Shown one piece after another: positions 1 to 6,900 of a stretch of 9,601 nucleotides of DNA (its first letter is position 1; each line of letters starts with the position of its first letter). The notes beneath the pieces are model-generated. The model was given only the letters and a program-made list of their open reading frames with translations. It searched no databases and was not told the origin of the DNA. Origin of the DNA: Endomicrobium sp. Its GTDB lineage: Bacteria > Elusimicrobiota > Endomicrobiia > Endomicrobiales > Endomicrobiaceae. Both the position numbers and the translations under genes were made by a program. Location of the stretch: NCBI GenBank assembly GCA_031277075.1, contig JAISLV010000154.1:1-9601 (forward strand). Direction: 5' to 3'.

Positions 1-1813
1 TAAAAAGTTTTTCCAAATTAAAACCGTAATGGAACGATTTTAAAGCTGTCGACGCCTGATGCATAGAGCCGCCCGAACGTCCCGCCTCGTAAAAGCCCGC
101 GTTTTTCCATTCAAAAAAATTTGTAATTTTTCCGTCAACGACAGGCGTAATTAGAGACGTCGGCTTAAAAGTATTCGCTTTTTTAGGCGCGTTTTTAATG
201 GCTTTATACAAAATATCGGGAGGTCTCTGCCCTACGCATTCGTAGACCTTTATAAGAAGCTGACGGTAAATATAGTCAAAAACGGCGTCGTTGCCCGACG
301 AATGGTCGTCGCCATACCACCAGTTCCAATCGGAGCCTTCCGCCGCGTAAAGAGTTTCCCACGCTTCCCGCTCGTTTGAAGAGCCTTTAAATCCCGGATT
401 TTTATTTAAGAAATCCGTTAGAAAATCTCTCGTCTGCGACAGACAATCCCAAGAAGCGTTGTCTTCGCTATGACCTATCCAAATTCCGAAATTTCCGTTT
501 ATCCAAGAACCTGCGGCAAGTCCGTTTATCGTATTTTTCGGCGGAAAACGTTCTAAATAATCGCTTATTCTAACAGTTTCTATGTCGTCTTGAGCGCTTA
601 ATTTTTCGTAGAGTTTGGTTAAGAAATCCCAGCCGTCGTTTGAATAGTATTCCCAGCAGTTTTCGCCGTCTAAAATAACGGACACTAAAGGCGCGTCGTA
701 AGAGCTTCCCGCAAACTCGCCTATATTTTTTATTTTGCCGATAAAATCGTTTGCCGCGTCTTCGGGGTTCCACTTTGAATAGACAAAACCTATTGAATCG
801 GAAAGACCGTGATCTCTAAATATCATATTTAACTTTTTGCCGCCGTTTTGCAAAGCGAAGGGTCTAAACAAAAACCTTCTGTCTGAACGCAATTCTTTTG
901 CGCTGTTAAAAAGAACCGTTTCGTCGGTGGCAATCCATTTTATGCCCGCGTCTGCTATCATTGAGCAAGCCTCGTCGGAAACAGACCCTTCAGACGGCCA
1001 CATTCCCAAAGGCTTTTTGCCGAAAACCGTTTCGTAATATTTTACCGCGCTTTCTATATGCCGCCTTGCGTCTTCGGGGTGCGCAAAACGTTTTGACGGA
1101 AGATTCGCGTTAGGCGTAGACTGCCGAGCCGAATTTGTGTCGCATATAAGAGGCAAAATGGGGTGATAAAAAGGCGTAACTGAAATTTCTATTTGCCCTC
1201 TGTCTTGGGCTTCTTTATGTTTTTGAACTACTTTGCCGCATATTTCAAGCTGCTTTTCAACGAGCTTGTCCTTTTCTTCTTCCGTATAGTCCCTGCCCTT
1301 TTCATACATATATTTTATGAAATCGTCGGTTCTTTGCCAGTAGGGATCCATCCACGACAAATTAAACCACACCTGCAAGTCTCTAAAATCTTCCGTTTTA
1401 AAATAGTTGAGCGTTTTTCTGATTTCGTTTTCGCTCGTCTGACGACCGCGTTTTTCTAAAAGCTGCAAATAACGGTTATGCGGAAAAACCATTGTGTCCC
1501 AGTTTGCCATAAAAAAGTTCATCAAAATAAAAATTTTTTCATCGTCGGATAAACTGTCGGCGGATTTTTTAGTAAGCTCCAAAAATTTGTCGTCCGCTTT
1601 GCCCGAGGCGTATTCTTCAAGCTGCAAAAGAAGAGACGGGACAAGGTTGAAATTAGACTTAATTTTTGGGAAATTATCCAAAACCGCGACCATATCGTAA
1701 TAATCTTTCGTCGCGTGCAGTCTTACCCAAGGAAGTTCGTAGCGTCCGTTGACGGGATTTTTATACATAGGTTGATGCTGATGCCAAAGAAAAGCAAGAT
1801 AAACTTTTTTCAT
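1..1813 (-). CDS. GH57 glycoside hydrolase, amylopullulanase/alpha-amylase type (3' end outside window)
   Basis: My translation gives 604 residues from the ATG at 1813 with no stop before the left edge, so the C-terminus is missing. The GH57 conserved regions occur in order: HQHQP at residues 11-15; PFYHPILPL at 214-222; MWPSEGSV at 271-278; LDGEN at 381-385; and a WINGNFGIWIGHSEDN segment starting at 438. By analogy with characterised amylopullulanases, Glu275 (codon 989-991) is the nucleophile and Asp382 (codon 668-670) the acid/base; both are present and about 107 residues apart, as expected for the family. A WNWWYGDDHSSGND segment near 496-509 also fits these enzymes. The protein starts directly with the first catalytic strand and has no signal peptide, so it is probably cytoplasmic and acts on alpha-glucan such as glycogen or maltodextrin. 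Sequence alone does not separate alpha-1,4 from alpha-1,6 specificity. It is cotranscribed with the upstream barrel gene. An AGGAG sits 18 nt upstream, too far for a normal Shine-Dalgarno site, so translational coupling is likely. Confidence 0.93.
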   Translation of the reverse strand, partial: MKKVYLAFLWHQHQPMYKNPVNGRYELPWVRLHATKDYYDMVAVLDNFPKIKSNFNLVPSLLLQLEEYASGKADDKFLELTKKSADSLSDDEKIFILMNFFMANWDTMVFPHNRYLQLLEKRGRQTSENEIRKTLNYFKTEDFRDLQVWFNLSWMDPYWQRTDDFIKYMYEKGRDYTEEEKDKLVEKQLEICGKVVQKHKEAQDRGQIEISVTPFYHPILPLICDTNSARQSTPNANLPSKRFAHPEDARRHIESAVKYYETVFGKKPLGMWPSEGSVSDEACSMIADAGIKWIATDETVLFNSAKELRSDRRFLFRPFALQNGGKKLNMIFRDHGLSDSIGFVYSKWNPEDAANDFIGKIKNIGEFAGSSYDAPLVSVILDGENCWEYYSNDGWDFLTKLYEKLSAQDDIETVRISDYLERFPPKNTINGLAAGSWINGNFGIWIGHSEDNASWDCLSQTRDFLTDFLNKNPGFKGSSNEREAWETLYAAEGSDWNWWYGDDHSSGNDAVFDYIYRQLLIKVYECVGQRPPDILYKAIKNAPKKANTFKPTSLITPVVDGKITNFFEWKNAGFYEAGRSGGSMHQASTALKSFHYGFNLEKLF

Positions 1814-1814
1814 A

Positions 1815-3281
1815 TTAAAATTTTGAAATAACTCCTATTTGGAATAAATACGAACTCTGCGTATTTGTAAAAACGTCCGCCGAATCTGAAGGCGGAAGGT
1901 ATAAAGCAAAATCAAAAGTCACGTCGAAATAATTCTTATACGAATATTTCAGGCTCAAATCCGCCTCGCTTCCCAAATCGCCTTTTGCGCCGTAAATTTC
2001 GCCGAAGGCGTTCGCTTTTGCGCCTGCGGGAGCGTCGGAAGACGAATAAAAATACCAAGCCGCGCCGACCTGAAGGAAATTTAAAGGATAAGAGTTAAGC
2101 TGAAAACCAAAAGTATTAACGCCCGCATAGCCGCTTGGCAAAGTAAAAAAAACGTCGGAAACGTTTGCCGCGGCAAACGTTCCGTATCCGATTTTCTTTA
2201 CGCCGTCGTATCTTTTTGCAAAAGACGGATTAAAAATATTTTTGCCTTCTGAATTTGAGAAAGAAAAAACCGCTTTCGCGTCGGCGTCAAAAAGGTTTAA
2301 AATTTTCCCTTTCCAGCTTCCTTCAACCGCGAAAGCGTAGACGTCGTAATCGGAAATTTCAGAAGAACTTTTTACGATTTTTCCAAGCTGCTTTGCCGCT
2401 TCAATGGAATATTTGTATTTTTCGTTTCCGCCTGAAATTCTTAAATCGTAAAAAGTTTTATCGTCGCGGTCTATTGGAGAACGTTCGTCTAAAACGCCTT
2501 TGACATAGCCGAAACCCGTATTGTTTCTCTCTTGAAAAACGCCTATCTCAAGCAAAGGGCTTAAATCTATTTTTACAACGCCGCCGTAGACGTCAAAATT
2601 GCGCGCGTTGTCTTTTGCCGCAAACAAATCAAACGATATTTCTCTATAGAAATCAATTTTTGCAGACGCGCCTAAAAGACCGTTGTTGTTATCGCCTATT
2701 ATAAAACCGTTCCCAAAAGAAAACGGCTGTTTCCCTGCGGAAACGCTATAGGCGATATCGTAATTTATATAATCTCTAAACGTCAAAAAAGCCGTTTCAA
2801 CAAAAGCCGCAGAGCCTGCGTCTTCATATTGCATAGTAAAGGCGGCGTTCTCTTTGCCCGATAACCCGTAAGAAGAAATTTTTGCAGACATTTCAATATT
2901 GTCGTCAAATTTCCCGACGATATTGACGCTTAAATGCTGCGCAAAAATAAAACTTCCGATTTTTGAAGAAGAGGAATAATTAATATTTGAATAAGACGCC
3001 GCTCTAAAATTTAAGTCGTAGTCAAACGCTAAAGAAATACGCCCTAAGGCTTCGCTTTTTATCTTTTGAAGACGCTCCTCTTTTTCTTTAGCGGCGTTCA
3101 GTTTTTCAATTTTAATCATTTCTTTAAGCTGTTTTGCGGCTTCTTCTTCAGAAGAGGCGATTTGGTCTTTAAGTTTCTTTTTCGCCTGCCTATCCGCCGT
3201 AACCGTAATTTCAGTTTTGTCCTGAGCAAAAACGCAGCTTGTAAAAAACAAAATAACAGCGGCAAAAAATATTTTTTTCAT
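1815..3281 (-). CDS. Outer-membrane beta-barrel (porin-like) protein with N-terminal coiled coil
   Basis: The 488-residue product begins with a signal peptide (MKKIFFAAVILFF, then a VFA|QD cleavage site after residue 19). A Cys at 16 lies in a poor lipobox, so a lipoprotein is less likely. Residues about 28-79 are rich in Lys, Glu and Ala and look like a coiled coil. The rest, about 80-488, alternates polar and hydrophobic or aromatic residues in short strands with Gly/Asn/Asp turns, and ends in ISKF. A terminal Phe is the usual BAM-recognition signature of outer-membrane barrels. The stretch GKQPFSFGNGFIIGDNNN (183-200) loosely recalls alginate-export-type barrels; this is a resemblance only. 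I chose the ATG at 3281 because it starts the signal peptide. An ATG two codons upstream (3287) is possible. A TTG at 3350 would put 23 odd residues before the signal peptide and lies in a repeat. The stop codon is one base from the GH57 ATG. The transported substrate is unknown. Confidence 0.85.
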   Translation of the reverse strand: MKKIFFAAVILFFTSCVFAQDKTEITVTADRQAKKKLKDQIASSEEEAAKQLKEMIKIEKLNAAKEKEERLQKIKSEALGRISLAFDYDLNFRAASYSNINYSSSSKIGSFIFAQHLSVNIVGKFDDNIEMSAKISSYGLSGKENAAFTMQYEDAGSAAFVETAFLTFRDYINYDIAYSVSAGKQPFSFGNGFIIGDNNNGLLGASAKIDFYREISFDLFAAKDNARNFDVYGGVVKIDLSPLLEIGVFQERNNTGFGYVKGVLDERSPIDRDDKTFYDLRISGGNEKYKYSIEAAKQLGKIVKSSSEISDYDVYAFAVEGSWKGKILNLFDADAKAVFSFSNSEGKNIFNPSFAKRYDGVKKIGYGTFAAANVSDVFFTLPSGYAGVNTFGFQLNSYPLNFLQVGAAWYFYSSSDAPAGAKANAFGEIYGAKGDLGSEADLSLKYSYKNYFDVTFDFALYLPPSDSADVFTNTQSSYLFQIGVISKF

Positions 3282-3288
3282 TTGCATA

Positions 3289-3294
3289 ATTATA
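3289..3294 (-). promoter_or_regulatory. Candidate -10 box for the barrel-GH57 operon
   Basis: A perfect TATAAT reads on the minus strand at 3294-3289, seven bases before the ATG at 3281. Transcription starting at the normal distance would begin at or next to that ATG, giving a leaderless mRNA. This agrees with the lack of any Shine-Dalgarno sequence ahead of the gene. No good -35 box is visible at 16-18 bp spacing (sequence near CGCTTT), so the promoter is uncertain. AT-rich DNA can produce TATAAT by chance. Confidence 0.4.
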
Positions 3295-3320
3295 CTATTT
3301 TTTGACGAAAAAAAGCGAAA

Positions 3321-3362
3321 TACGATGCATAGCTTAACGACAAAGAGCAAAGAATGCAGTTA
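3321..3362 (+). repeat. 42-bp direct repeat, copy 1
   Basis: The sequence begins TACGATGCATAGCTTAACGA and ends AAGAATGCAGTTA. It is identical over 42 bases to 3882-3923; the flanking base differs on both sides (A versus G on the left, A versus G on the right). The copies are 561 bp apart, in the same orientation, and bracket almost the whole intergenic island. Confidence 0.95.
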
Positions 3363-3381
3363 AGCAGCTGGGCAGCTAGGC
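3360..3381 (+). repeat. 22-bp module, copy 1 (partner at 3509-3530)
   Basis: This module (TTAAGCAGCTGGGC and on to GGC) matches 3509-3530 at 19 of 22 positions. All three differences are G in this copy and A in the other. It overlaps the last three bases of the first 42-bp repeat. Internally it repeats GCAGCT. Confidence 0.6.
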
Positions 3382-3419
3382 GACAACGTTAACGACTATG
3401 ATGCATAGACGCATTTGAG

Positions 3420-3445
3420 GCATAGCAACGACAAAGAGCAAAGAA
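3420..3445 (+). repeat. Degenerate third copy of the 42-bp repeat core
   Basis: The core AACGACAAAGAGCAAAGAA (3427-3445) is identical to 3336-3354 and to the matching part of copy 2. It is preceded by GCATAGC, as in the full copies but with two bases missing. A separate GATGCATAG at 3400-3408 matches the repeat's left part, so this copy looks interrupted. Its right end exactly abuts the left terminal inverted repeat at 3446. Confidence 0.85.
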
Positions 3446-3508
3446 CCTGACTTGACCGCTTTGATGACCGCACAGATTAGAGTTTTTTTACAAGTTTTTG
3501 CATTCCAA

Positions 3509-3530
3509 TTAAGCAACTAGGCAGCTAAGC
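3509..3530 (+). repeat. 22-bp module, copy 2 (partner at 3360-3381)
   Basis: The second copy of the module, reading TTAAGCAACTAGGC then AGCTAAGC, lies inside the 436-bp block. It differs from the first only by three G-to-A changes. Confidence 0.6.
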
Positions 3531-3546
3531 AAAGGCAGACCTTAAA

Positions 3547-3582
3547 AGAGACTTTGAAAGAGACCCTGAAATAGACCCTGAA
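3547..3582 (+). repeat. Three tandem 12-bp units
   Basis: The units are AGAGACTTTGAA, AGAGACCCTGAA and ATAGACCCTGAA. The last runs into the palindrome at 3575-3595 by sharing ACCCTGAA, so the array may have arisen by repeated copying of the palindrome's left arm. Confidence 0.6.
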
Positions 3583-3595
3583 ACAAGTTCAGGGT
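3575..3595 (+). repeat. Palindrome 1, ACCCTGAA / TTCAGGGT hairpin
   Basis: Perfect 8-bp arms (3575-3582 and 3588-3595) enclose the loop ACAAG. Its 15-bp core, CTGAAACAAGTTCAG, is the reverse complement of the core of palindrome 2 at 3663-3677. It is followed at once by a second small hairpin. From memory, palindromes of the TGAACTTGTTTCAG type are dispersed intergenic repeats in several bacterial phyla; I could not check this here. Confidence 0.75.
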
Positions 3596-3609
3596 GACGC
3601 TTCGCGTCA
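3595..3609 (+). repeat. Small hairpin TGACGC-TTC-GCGTCA
   Basis: A perfect 6-bp stem with a 3-base loop is followed by GTTTTT on the plus strand. This is terminator-like in form but weak, and there is no plus-strand gene upstream for it to terminate. I treat it as part of the palindromic repeat next to it. Confidence 0.45.
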
Positions 3610-3657
3610 GTTTTTGGCGACGGCGATGGGGTGCAAAGCCTATCGTTGCCGTGCCTG

Positions 3658-3786
3658 TCATGCTGAACTTGTTTCAGCATCTGCCGTTTGTTGTTCATCT
3701 ATTCTTTCTCTTCCTTCTTTGCTTACTATTTTCACTCTAATGCTATTTTTTTCTTCGCTGATTTTTTTGCAAATGTATCTTTTCAT
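3658..3786 (-). CDS. Possible 42-residue small protein in the repeat block (doubtful)
   Basis: The frame runs from the ATG at 3786 to a TGA at 3660-3658. The peptide is strongly charged, starting MKRYICKKISEEKNS and ending QQTADAETSSA. Its last residues and its stop codon are supplied by palindrome 2, so the C-terminus is repeat-derived. The minus strand here is purine-rich, as coding strands often are, and a promoter-like sequence lies about 50 bp upstream. Against it: there is no good Shine-Dalgarno site, an in-frame TGA directly precedes the ATG, the frame is very short, and I recognise no family. A decayed or never-coding sequence is at least as likely. Confidence 0.2.
   Translation of the reverse strand: MKRYICKKISEEKNSIRVKIVSKEGRERIDEQQTADAETSSA
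3660..3680 (-). repeat. Palindrome 2, ATGCTGAA / TTCAGCAT hairpin
   Basis: Perfect 8-bp arms (3660-3667 and 3673-3680) enclose the loop CTTGT on the plus strand. In inverted orientation it matches palindrome 1 except for two stem positions, and both changes are compensated on the opposite arm, so pairing is kept. Confidence 0.75.
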
Positions 3787-3835
3787 TCACTTATTTTACA
3801 AAACTTCCATATTTGGCGACCACTTTTAACACTCT

Positions 3836-3864
3836 TTTATATATAAAAATCTCTCTTTTTGCAA
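3836..3864 (-). promoter_or_regulatory. Candidate sigma70-type promoter inside the repeat block
   Basis: On the minus strand TTGCAA (3864-3859, 4 of 6 to the -35 consensus) and TATAAA (3841-3836, 5 of 6 to the -10 consensus) are separated by 17 bp. Transcription would start near 3829 and run toward the barrel gene through the small reading frame at 3786-3658 and both palindromes. The region is very AT-rich, so chance is a serious alternative. Confidence 0.3.
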
Positions 3865-3881
3865 AAAGCGGTCAAGTCAGG

Positions 3882-3923
3882 TACGATGCATAGCTTAACG
3901 ACAAAGAGCAAAGAATGCAGTTA
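3882..3923 (+). repeat. 42-bp direct repeat, copy 2
   Basis: This is the exact partner of 3321-3362. It directly abuts the right end of the inverted-repeat-bounded block (3881) and lies about 55 bp from the end of the giant gene. Perfect identity over 42 bp cannot be chance and implies recent duplication, recombination or membership of a dispersed family. Confidence 0.95.
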
Positions 3924-3978
3924 GGGAAAGGCGATACGACGAGGATGGCGGCTTACGGGGGGCTAAAAGAAATTGAGC

Positions 3979-6900
3979 TTATGCGGCGCTTAGTATGCTT
4001 CTTACGGCAAGAATTGAAGTTTTTATCTCTCTATTTGCGGTAATTTTTTTGAACCTGTCTTGGACAAGAATGCAAAATTGGTTAAACAGTTTATACGCCT
4101 GCGCTTCTTTTTCTTCTGAGTCCAAACGTTTAATTGAATATTCGTTTTCGTTTAATAAATCGTCAATATTTTCGCCTACTTGAGCCGCTATAAAATTGAA
4201 AAAATCCGCCGCGTTCATTTCATAGTCAGCGTTATAATCTTCTTGCATAAAATCTTTTATGGTCTTTCCGTTTTTCATTCCTCTCATTTTTAGTTTGACC
4301 GCAAGAGTTAAAAACGCTTTTTGAATTTTTCCGCCGTCGGCAAACTGCATTTTTATTTTATCTATATTTTTATCACCAAACGCTGAAAAAATCTCTTCTC
4401 TAGCGCTGTTCATAACGACGCCTCTTATAAAACCGACCGCCTCGTAATAACGTTCCTTTTGCGTTAAATAATTGAGATATGCTTGGGAATCTTTGCTTAA
4501 AGACGCAAATTTTACCCCTTCTTCTATTTCCGCTTTAATCGCGCCGACAGGCGTATTTGTTTTATCGGAAGTCATCAAAGAGAAGAAATATTCGGAGTTT
4601 TGCGCCGTATAATTAAACTTGCTCTCAAGCGCGGCTTTTAAGCCTTTATCATAATGCTGCTTTGCGGTTCTCTTTTCTTTTAAAGCGTCTTTAATCGTTA
4701 TCGTATCTCCGTTAAAAAGCGAACCTATAAAAGCGTCCGTTTCGTCGGAAGCGCTTAACGCCGCCGCATTGTCGTTGCCCAGTTCTTTTATCACGTCGGA
4801 CTTTAGAGCTTTTGCGTCAAACTCAATTTCAGATTTTCCAAAATATTTGTATGTTGAATTATACGAAACTATGGGAAGTATGCCGTATTTTTTCCAAATA
4901 TCCACGTCTTCCAAAGCAAAAGCGTCTAAAACGCCGTTAGAAAGAGCTATCGTTATCCTTGCGTCTAAGCCCGAAGCAAAAGCCGCGTTTTTACGCCGCT
5001 TTAATTTTTCTAAAACTTCTTTAACTTCCTCCTGCGTTTTGTCTTTAGCGTCAAAGCGCAGACCGTCAAGTTTAATATCGTAATTTTCGGCTGCAATTAC
5101 AAATTTTACGCCGCGACCGCGCAATTTCGCTATCGTCGACTTATGAGTTTGAGCCTGCCGCTCGTTTAAAACAAAAACGTATATGCCGTCCGTTTCAAAT
5201 CCTCTTTTAATTTGCAAACTTGTAATTGTTTCCGCTTCATGCAAATTCAAAACTCTTTCTTTTACGGGCGTATTGACGCTATCCGTAAAATTGTTTTTTA
5301 TAGCGTCTACAAGAGAGTAAGTTGTAAACTCGTTAGCCATTGCGACGTTTTTTATTCCTTTAAACGCGTCGGTTTTTATTCCGTCTCCGATAACTTCTTT
5401 AAAAGACTCCTTTGCGGCTTCAATATTCAATTTCCCGTTTGCGCAATAAAAAGCTATAACTTTCATAAAACCGTTTTCGTTGAAGTATATTTTTATGTCG
5501 CCTGACACTGCGATTTTCTTCCAACCGTCGGAGGCTTTTGGTTTTTTAGCAAGCTCTCTGACAACGGCGGCGTTAAAACCCTGTTTCAACAATGCTCCGA
5601 CAAAAGTTTCGTCTTCCGACAATATGAGATTATCCGAGAGAATAAATCCGCCGTTTTCAATTTCAGCCGCCAACCGTTCTTTAGATGAAATCATTTTGCC
5701 CGCTCTATCCGAGATTTGCCGAATCGTTTTTACGACGCTTGCAGGATTTGCGGCTTTTGCCGCTTCTTGCGCCGCCGATATTTTTGCGGGTTTTTCTTTT
5801 TTAGCCGCTTTTGAACTTTCAGCTTCCAACGCCGCCTCAGCAGCAGCCGCGCCTTTATTTTCCGTATCAAATAAAATTCCATTCTCGTCGTAAATTTTTA
5901 GAGTTCCATCTGAATAAACATGCGCCTTAAACTCTTGCTGCGGATTATTTTCATCGTAAACCGTTATAATACATAATAAATATCCGTCAGCCGTTCTGGT
6001 GTCGGCTTTGAGATAATTAAAACGGGGATTATCGGAAACGCCTTTAATGTTTTTCAGATTATCTTCGTTATTTTTAAGTATTCCAAACGCTTTTGAAACT
6101 TCCGACAAGCGGTCATAACTTAATATTGCGCTGTTTTTTGAAGGCTGCAAGCCAAAAGCAGCCGTAGCCAGCTCCTCGTTTGAATATGCGAGTTCCTCAT
6201 GCTCAAAAACTCCCATTTGAGCGTCGGCGTAATAATTGTCAACATGCGTGTTCTCGTGCGCAAGTCTTTGCGCGACATAATTTATAGTTTCTTCTTTTGT
6301 AAGATTTGGAATATACGGAATAACCGCGACTTTTCCAGTTGCAAAGCAGGATGAAACGCTGCTTATATTTTCAGGCAGCGCAAACAGCAAAACGGAAGCT
6401 CTGAGCTTAAATTTTATTCCGACAGCTTCAAGTTTTTCAAACGCGGCTTCTATTATGTCTTGGTTATCTCTTGTGATTTTTATAGAATCTGCCATAGTAT
6501 TATTAGACATACCGTAAAAACCGAAATTCCGCGTCAAATGGACTAACATTTCGTCCGAAAACATTTCAACGTATTCAAGGTCGTCTTCGCCGACGTCTAA
6601 CTGTCCGCTTTTTATACGGTTTGCTATGCGCGAATGTTCTTTGTCAAGAACAGCGGCGTAAAAATCTGAAACGGAATTTTCAGATTTTTCAGTTTCCTCT
6701 TTTTTCACAGCTTTCTTTTTATCAGACCCGTTTTGAAACAGCCCGTCAAAAATAACTTTTATCAATACCGAAAGAATCGCATAACCGACCATAAAAGCAA
6801 GCGCCGCAAAAGCAAATTGCGGATTTGAAAGAAAAGCGGAAACAATAAAAACGCCAAATACCGCGTCAAACGCTTCAAAGAAAACGCTCCGTTTAGGTTT

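Larger units (their letters stand above)
3446..3881. mobile_element. MITE-like non-coding block with 17-bp terminal inverted repeats
   Basis: CCTGACTTGACCGCTTT at 3446-3462 is the perfect reverse complement of 3865-3881, bounding a 436-bp block with no transposase. Copies of the direct-repeat family abut it on both sides (3420-3445 left, 3882-3923 right). No short target-site duplication is visible, because the bases immediately outside the two ends differ. Size, terminal inverted repeats and lack of coding capacity resemble a miniature inverted-repeat element. An alternative is a mosaic of intergenic repeat modules brought together by recombination. Confidence 0.4.
3282..3978. other. Intergenic repeat island, no convincing gene
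   Basis: This stretch of about 700 bp separates the start of the barrel gene from the stop of the giant gene. It is made largely of repeated modules: a 42-bp direct repeat, a degenerate third copy, a 22-bp module present twice, a 436-bp block with terminal inverted repeats, two palindromes and a 12-bp triplet. Part of it (about 3680-3860) is a strongly pyrimidine-rich plus strand. No rho-independent terminator is apparent just after the giant gene's stop at 3979. No tRNA or rRNA was recognised. Confidence 0.8.

Noticed and set aside
58..68. GATGCATAG motif also seen in the intergenic repeats
   Set aside because: Here it encodes conserved-looking residues (Ser-Met-His) within the GH57 gene; nine bases can match by chance.
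570..773. Minus-strand 67-codon Arg/Lys-rich frame
   Set aside because: It lies in another frame inside the GH57 gene, whose catalytic Asp382 codon is in the same stretch. The basic composition is typical of an out-of-frame reading.
3282..3350. Extension of the barrel gene to a TTG start at 3350
   Set aside because: It would add 23 residues before a normal signal peptide, starts with TTG inside the 42-bp repeat, and has no ribosome-binding site. The ATG at 3281 is better.
3424..3471. CRISPR-like array from the repeated modules
   Set aside because: The repeats are not regularly spaced, differ in length and have no unique spacers of constant size; no cas gene is present.
3595..3615. Hairpin followed by a T-run as a rho-independent terminator
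   Set aside because: The orientation serves the plus strand, where no gene precedes it. The stem is only 6 bp and belongs to the repeat structure.
3614..3829. Plus-strand 71-codon frame with a hydrophobic C-terminal half
   Set aside because: Its N-terminal part (CHAELVSAS) is the translation of palindrome 2, and its hydrophobic part follows from the pyrimidine-rich strand. I recall such repeat-derived peptides among spurious annotations. No ribosome-binding site was seen.
3855..3868. Perfect palindrome CTTTTTGCAAAAAG as terminator of the giant gene
   Set aside because: It is made almost wholly of A-T pairs, lies over 100 bp past the stop codon, and overlaps the terminal inverted repeat and the candidate promoter. 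Stability as a terminator would be poor.
5480..5893. Plus-strand 137-codon frame opposite the giant gene
   Set aside because: It is antisense to a clearly coding region; its Ala/Ser-rich composition mirrors the Ala/Lys linker and neighbouring codons of the giant protein.
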